Source: Pseudomonadales bacterium
GTDB taxonomy: Bacteria > Pseudomonadota > Gammaproteobacteria > Pseudomonadales > UBA3067
Direction of reading: 5' to 3'
DNA: 27,153 bases
NCBI GenBank assembly: GCA_016763235.1
Contig: JAESUE010000102.1
Location: forward strand, 1-27,153
The notes under the pieces are model-generated. The model saw only the letters and a program-made list of their open reading frames with translations. It was not told where the DNA came from and did not search any database. Numbering within the stretch: the stretch's first letter is position 1; the number at the start of each line of letters is the position of its first letter. The position numbers were made by a program, and so were the translations under genes. This document shows, in pieces, positions 23,922-27,153 of this stretch.

Positions 23922-24095
23922 ATGTGTGGCATCTGCGGAAAGTCTATTCAGACCAGCAGCGTCATCTTTGAAATCACCTATGAAGATGTCCAGAAAGAGA
24001 AGTTAGGTTGTCCTGGCTGCGGCATAAGTATGATATCAGGCTCAGACAAAGGCATTAAAAGTGCGGTCACCATGGATTCATCAGCAGGGAAATGA
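23922..24095 (+). CDS. Small double-CxxC (zinc-ribbon-like) protein, 57 residues
   Basis: The frame reads MCGICGKSIQTSSVIFEITY, then GCPGCGISMISGSDKG, and ends SSAGK. Two CxxC knuckles (Cys2/Cys5 and CPGC about 30 residues on) suggest a small zinc ribbon or rubredoxin-like knuckle, so it may bind metal and act as an adaptor. GAGGAAG lies 6 bases before the ATG, the best ribosome binding site in this part of the window, and a strong hairpin terminator starts 10 bases after the stop. Together these argue for a real gene. It has no signal peptide, so unlike its upstream neighbour it is cytoplasmic. I cannot name a family. Confidence 0.7.
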   Translation: MCGICGKSIQTSSVIFEITYEDVQKEKLGCPGCGISMISGSDKGIKSAVTMDSSAGK

Positions 24096-24104
24096 TAGAT
24101 GAAA

Positions 24105-24142
24105 AAAAGCCTATTATTTAAAAGATACCGAAATAGGCTTTT
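24105..24142 (+). terminator. Intrinsic terminator after the double-CxxC gene
   Basis: AAAAGCCTATT (24105-24115) pairs perfectly with AATAGGCTTTT (24132-24142), giving an 11-bp stem ending in a T4 run, just downstream of the small gene's stop. Confidence 0.75.
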
Positions 24143-24267
24143 GCTGCAAACCAAACTGGCTTTCATTTAAGTCAAAAAGTGAAGCGCAAAAGTTTTCCAA
24201 AGGCTTTGGTGGTACAGTGCTCACTTACGAACAAGCTATAAAAGAAAAGCACGACATGCACCACTAG

Positions 24268-24296
24268 CCACCAAGAAACCACAGGGTTTCTTGTGG
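24268..24296. repeat. Hairpin in repeat copy 2
   Basis: CAAGAAACC (24272-24280) pairs exactly with GGTTTCTTG (24285-24293) around loop ACAG; CCA/TGG extends the stem past one bulge. It occupies the same place as the 14-bp stem in copy 1, but its arm sequences are different. Confidence 0.7.
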
Positions 24297-24344
24297 GATG
24301 TTTAAAAAACATCTCTTTCACCCTACCATTTGTTCCAAATACCT

Positions 24345-24464
24345 CTACCCTTCTTCAGCCAACTCCTCCTGACTGCTATCCAAATTTCGCTGCGCAGCAA
24401 TCTTTCTTTCCTCCTTCGAAGAAAATTTATCACCCCGTTCTATGGGCTTACGATTCATCACCAT
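24345..24464 (-). pseudogene. Truncated second copy of the duplicated small ORF (39 codons)
   Basis: The frame MVMNRKPIERGDKFSSKEER then KIAAQRNLDSSQEELAEEG stops at TAG (24345-24347), where copy 1 has CGA and continues for 17 more residues. Similarity to copy 1 is clear in both sequence and codon pattern. It has no ribosome binding site. It is most simply a decayed paralogue of the 56-residue frame at 19737-19907. Confidence 0.5.
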
Positions 24465-24564
24465 ATGCCACCGAGGTGAAAGAAACGTAAGCGCCCTTTA
24501 ATACGGGTCATTCCAGAACCACACTGATCTAACGATAATTCTAACAGGCCAACAGGAGTTCATT

Positions 24565-24690
24565 ATGGCCATTGCAACGACAACCCGCTCACCCTCAGAA
24601 CGGATTAATTTGGAAGGTTACGTTAAAACTTGGCAAGCCTCCGGTTTACCCATCAGTCGTTACTGCCAGCAGCATAATCTGGCCGCTTAG
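24565..24690 (+). pseudogene. IS66 accessory ORF (TnpA-type) remnant
   Basis: Reading from the ATG at 24565, with AGGAG 5-6 bases upstream, gives 41 residues including YVKTWQASGLPISRYCQQHN. This is the WxxSGLS...YCxQH helix-turn-helix segment of IS66 first ORFs. A stop at 24688 interrupts it; the next expected residues (SFYK) appear in another frame just downstream, within the open frame ending at 24832. Confidence 0.7.
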
Positions 24691-24856
24691 CTTCTACAAA
24701 ACCCAACACGGGTTTGCACTTAAAAAAAGAAAACATTATCGACCGAAAACCCGACGCCACCATTTTAGCGCCAGTAGTGGAAATAATCCGGACAAGAAAG
24801 AACCTTTTAATGCGATGAAGGGAATCGAATAAAATACAATCAAGGCGTATATCTTT

Positions 24857-25743
24857 ATCACCAAATACATGGATACCTTACCATTCTGTCGACTGGGAAA
24901 CTTCTCTCATGCTACTGCGGCAGCGTGACCTTCACCACATGAGGAGGCTGCCCGAGAATAGCGGCCATAGCGAAGGCAAGTCTAATTAAGCTCAATTTTT
25001 TGGTCCCTTGAGGAAAATAATCAATCTATTTTACGAAAATTAACGGGGAATATGACCCATCAGGATTACCTATAGTAGATCAAACTATTCCCGAGCAGCC
25101 GCGAGCCACTCACACCACTGATCAACCTTATCCGAGAACAACGATGGGAAGGACATCTAATTCAAGCAGATGAAGTGCGGATTCAAGTGCTTAAAAAACT
25201 GGAGCGTAGTGTCATCCGTAATAAACGGATGTGAGTCACCCTGAGTGACCCACCGAGGCAACCCAGAGCGCTTGCCTGATACGAACCAGTATTCAGCAGG
25301 GGGAACCGCCTTGCGCCCACTGAAGGGTTTTAACGATTAATTGCAAACCCGATGGCTATGCGAGCTATCACGCCGCTGTAAAACAACAGCCCTTCATTCA
25401 CGCAGGGTACTGAAATCATGCGCGTCGCAAGTCCGACGAGGCAGACAAAGCAGCTCGATCACCGGGAAAAAGCAGATAGCGACCCGATCAGGGCGCGAAT
25501 CGTCTTATCAACGATTAATAAACGTTATGTCATAAAGCGAAAGATGAAAGACCAGAGTCATGCAGAGAAAACCCTCAATAAAGCAGAAAGAACGTACTCC
25601 AATGCTCAATGAGTTCAAAGCATGGCTGGAGAGAAGCCGTAGCCAATGGGCTTGAGCCGTATGCGTATTTCAGGGTTATTTTAAAACAGCCTCCATATGC
25701 GGATACTATTGAGAAGTTAAAATCCTTACTCCGTGGAGCATGA
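24857..25743 (+). pseudogene. IS66 transposase TnpC remnants in several frames
   Basis: Ordered pieces of TnpC are visible: ITKYMDTLPFCRLGNF (from 24857); PLTPLINLIREQRWEGHLIQ followed by ADEVRIQVLKK (about 25106-25200); VTLSDPPRQPRALA then YEPVFSRGN (from about 25235); KPDGYASYHAAVKQQPFIHA followed by NHARRKSDEADKA with the family Trp codon now TGA (from about 25346); and NGLEPYAYFRVILKQPPYAD to the stop at 25741-25743. The order agrees with intact IS66 transposases. At least four frame breaks or stops exist, so it is inactive. Confidence 0.75.
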
Positions 25744-25778
25744 GTTCTAAACAAGCACCCTGATTAATGGGTGCTTAC

Positions 25779-26229
25779 TTTCTACCTGTTCAAGTTATGC
25801 ACTTATAGGTTAAATCAAAACAAGGTTTTTTAACGCAATTTACACATTAAGTATTTGATACGCATCAGAGAACCATCAATTAATGTCATGAAGCATGAAA
25901 ATAGAGCTTGTGGCGCGACTAACAAGCGGCTAAACACCTAGAATAAGTCTGATTAAAATACTGGATTAATATCTGTTTATACACTTTAATAATTGATCCC
26001 ATTTAAGCGCATTACAAACCGTATTGATTTAAATATTCTTTAGCTCCACATACCATCGAAATAGAGCTGGAATAAATTTGTTAGGCGCGTAATATATTTA
26101 TACCTCTTCATACAGATTAGACATCTTATTTAGTACTAACGCCGCAAGTGTTCATAAAGCTGTAACTAAAAACAAACCATCATCATTAGCAATGATGAGA
26201 AGTATCCACATAACGTCGCGAAGGTCACC
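25779..26229. other. A/T-rich intergenic region upstream of glgC
   Basis: This 451-base gap has no supported gene. It holds a long-range imperfect inverted repeat, CGCGACTAACAA (25914-25925) and TTGTTAGGCGCG (26078-26089), and a hairpin CATCATT-AGC-AATGATG (26181-26197) 32 bases before the glgC start. The glgC promoter should lie here, but no clear -35/-10 pair was chosen. Confidence 0.5.
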
Positions 26230-27153
26230 ATGCCAACCATAAACGCCTTATCTTTTAATGAAACTAAAAGCACCCTCTCACTTATTCTTGCTGGCGGAGC
26301 GGGTACACGGCTTAAAAACCTCACGCGGTGGCATTCAAAACCTGCGGTACCATTCGGCGGAAAATATCGAACCATTGACTTTGCTCTTTCCAATTGCATT
26401 AATTCTGGTTTACGAAAAATTCATATTCTTACTCAGTATAAATCTCACTCACTTAATCTCCATGTGCAAAAAGGCTGGAACCTCTTACACCCAGAGTTAG
26501 GCGAATTCATTGATCTATTACCAGCCCAACAGCGTGTGAAAAATGATTGGTATAGCGGTACCGCCGACGCCGTCTTCCAAAACCAGGATATAATTGAAGC
26601 CCAAGACTGTAAATACGTACTTATATTGGCCGGTGACCACATATACAAAATGAATTACCAATCCATGCTCGAAGCACACATTAAAAGTGGTGCAGCTATG
26701 ACTGTGGGGTGTATAAAGTGCCCGCTTGAAGAAGCGAAACAGTTTGGTGTTATGTCCATTGATGAAAACTATCGCATTCAGGCTTTCAGTGAAAAGCCTG
26801 AAAAACCAAGCCCACTACCTAACGACAATAAACGCGCACTCGCTTCAATGGGAATATATATCTTCAATAAAAGCTTCCTGATTGAGCAGCTTCGCTTAGA
26901 TAATCAAAATACTGAATCTAGCCATGATTTTGGACGAGATATTATTCCCAATATCATTCAACGACATCGCATTATGGCTTTCCCTTTTCAGGATCCCAAC
27001 GGGGACGAAGCCTACTGGCTAGATGTAGGCACTGTCGACGCTTACTATCAAGCGAATATAGACCTGCTCTCTGTCACCCCTAGCCTTAACCTTTATGATC
27101 GAAGTTGGCCTATCTGGACCTATCAAGAGCAGCTACCACCAGCAAAATTTGTA
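26230..27153 (+). CDS. glgC: Glucose-1-phosphate adenylyltransferase (ADP-glucose pyrophosphorylase), 5' part
   Basis: The reading frame is open to the window edge (308 codons; the family is about 420), so the 3' end is missing only because the window stops. The enzyme makes ADP-glucose from ATP and glucose-1-phosphate, the committed step of glycogen synthesis. Diagnostic stretches are SLILAGGAGTRLKNLT, SKPAVPFGGKYRTIDFALSN, WYSGTADAVFQNQD, VLILAGDHIYKMNY, FSEKPEKP and SSHDFGRDIIP. AAGG lies about 6 bases before the ATG. A small hairpin (26181-26197) lies in the leader. No other gly/glg gene is in view; downstream glg genes may follow outside the window. Confidence 0.97.
   Translation, partial: MPTINALSFNETKSTLSLILAGGAGTRLKNLTRWHSKPAVPFGGKYRTIDFALSNCINSGLRKIHILTQYKSHSLNLHVQKGWNLLHPELGEFIDLLPAQQRVKNDWYSGTADAVFQNQDIIEAQDCKYVLILAGDHIYKMNYQSMLEAHIKSGAAMTVGCIKCPLEEAKQFGVMSIDENYRIQAFSEKPEKPSPLPNDNKRALASMGIYIFNKSFLIEQLRLDNQNTESSHDFGRDIIPNIIQRHRIMAFPFQDPNGDEAYWLDVGTVDAYYQANIDLLSVTPSLNLYDRSWPIWTYQEQLPPAKFV

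Larger units (their letters stand above)
24211..24482 (-). repeat. ~280-bp duplicated element, copy 2
   Basis: This is the second copy of the element at 19627-19922, starting GGTACAGTGCTCACTTACGA and ending at GAGGTGAAA. It ends within a few bases of the left end of the IS66 remnant (24487), so that insertion probably truncated it. Confidence 0.8.
24487..25778 (+). mobile_element. Decayed IS66-family element with recognisable ends
   Basis: The left end GTAAGCGCCCTTTAATACGG (24487) and the reverse complement of the right end, GTAAGCACCCATTAATCAGG (25778), are matching terminal inverted repeats of IS66 type. Inside are remains of the first accessory ORF and of the transposase TnpC, with frameshifts, stops and deletions; TnpB is not recognisable. 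At about 1.3 kb the element is roughly half the usual IS66 length. The 8-base flanks (AAAGAAAC and TTTCTACC) do not form a target duplication. Confidence 0.8.

Noticed and set aside
23978..24166. Minus-strand 62-codon frame
   Set aside because: Antisense to the double-CxxC gene and its terminator.
24572..25612. Several 60-90-codon plus-strand frames inside the IS66 remnant
   Set aside because: They are out-of-frame or chimeric pieces of decayed IS66 genes, not independent genes.

Overview
The window looks like chromosomal DNA from a marine or environmental gammaproteobacterium, possibly a Cellvibrionales/Spongiibacteraceae relative. The placement is inferred from a complete yejABEF operon, DUF3014 and Smr proteins, a PEP-CTERM cargo gene behind a sigma-54-type promoter, and glgC. 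No rRNA or tRNA gene and no CRISPR array is visible.

Layout. (1) 1-1384: two fragments of an IS1380-type transposase flank an intact transglutaminase-like gene on the other strand; a palindrome follows. (2) 1385-8597, all minus strand: an acyl-CoA catabolic cluster read in the order AMP-forming acyl-CoA ligase (frameshifted), crotonase, SCP-x-type thiolase, acyl-CoA dehydrogenase, short-chain dehydrogenase, second SCP-x-type thiolase. Together these are one full set of beta-oxidation-like steps (activation, dehydrogenation, hydration, second dehydrogenation, thiolysis). Three of the enzymes have substitutions at positions that are normally catalytic, so the substrate may be branched, cyclic or otherwise unusual. 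(3) 9060-13321: a small membrane protein, a DUF3014 protein, an MddA/NnrU-like membrane methyltransferase, an Smr-domain protein and an unrecognised membrane protein. (4) 13941-19541: yejABEF, a peptide (microcin C-type) ABC importer. (5) 19542-26229: an accessory stretch with a duplicated ~280-bp element carrying a small ORF and a hairpin, a sigma-54-type promoter, an exported VWA-domain PEP-CTERM protein, an exported TPR protein, a 57-residue double-CxxC protein and a heavily decayed IS66 element. (6) 26230-end: the 5' part of glgC.

The most striking feature that is not a gene is a family of small dispersed inverted-terminal repeats (MITE-like) with at least seven copies, all in gaps between genes. 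They occur in a long form (~130-144 bp) and a short form (~68 bp). The short form can be derived from the long form by deletion between internal direct repeats. Copies sit inside the acyl-CoA cluster, between the PEP-CTERM and TPR genes, and at the end of the methyltransferase gene, where the repeat appears to supply the stop codon. The VWA PEP-CTERM gene, its promoter and the TPR gene form a plausible exported-protein module, but no exosortase is in the window.
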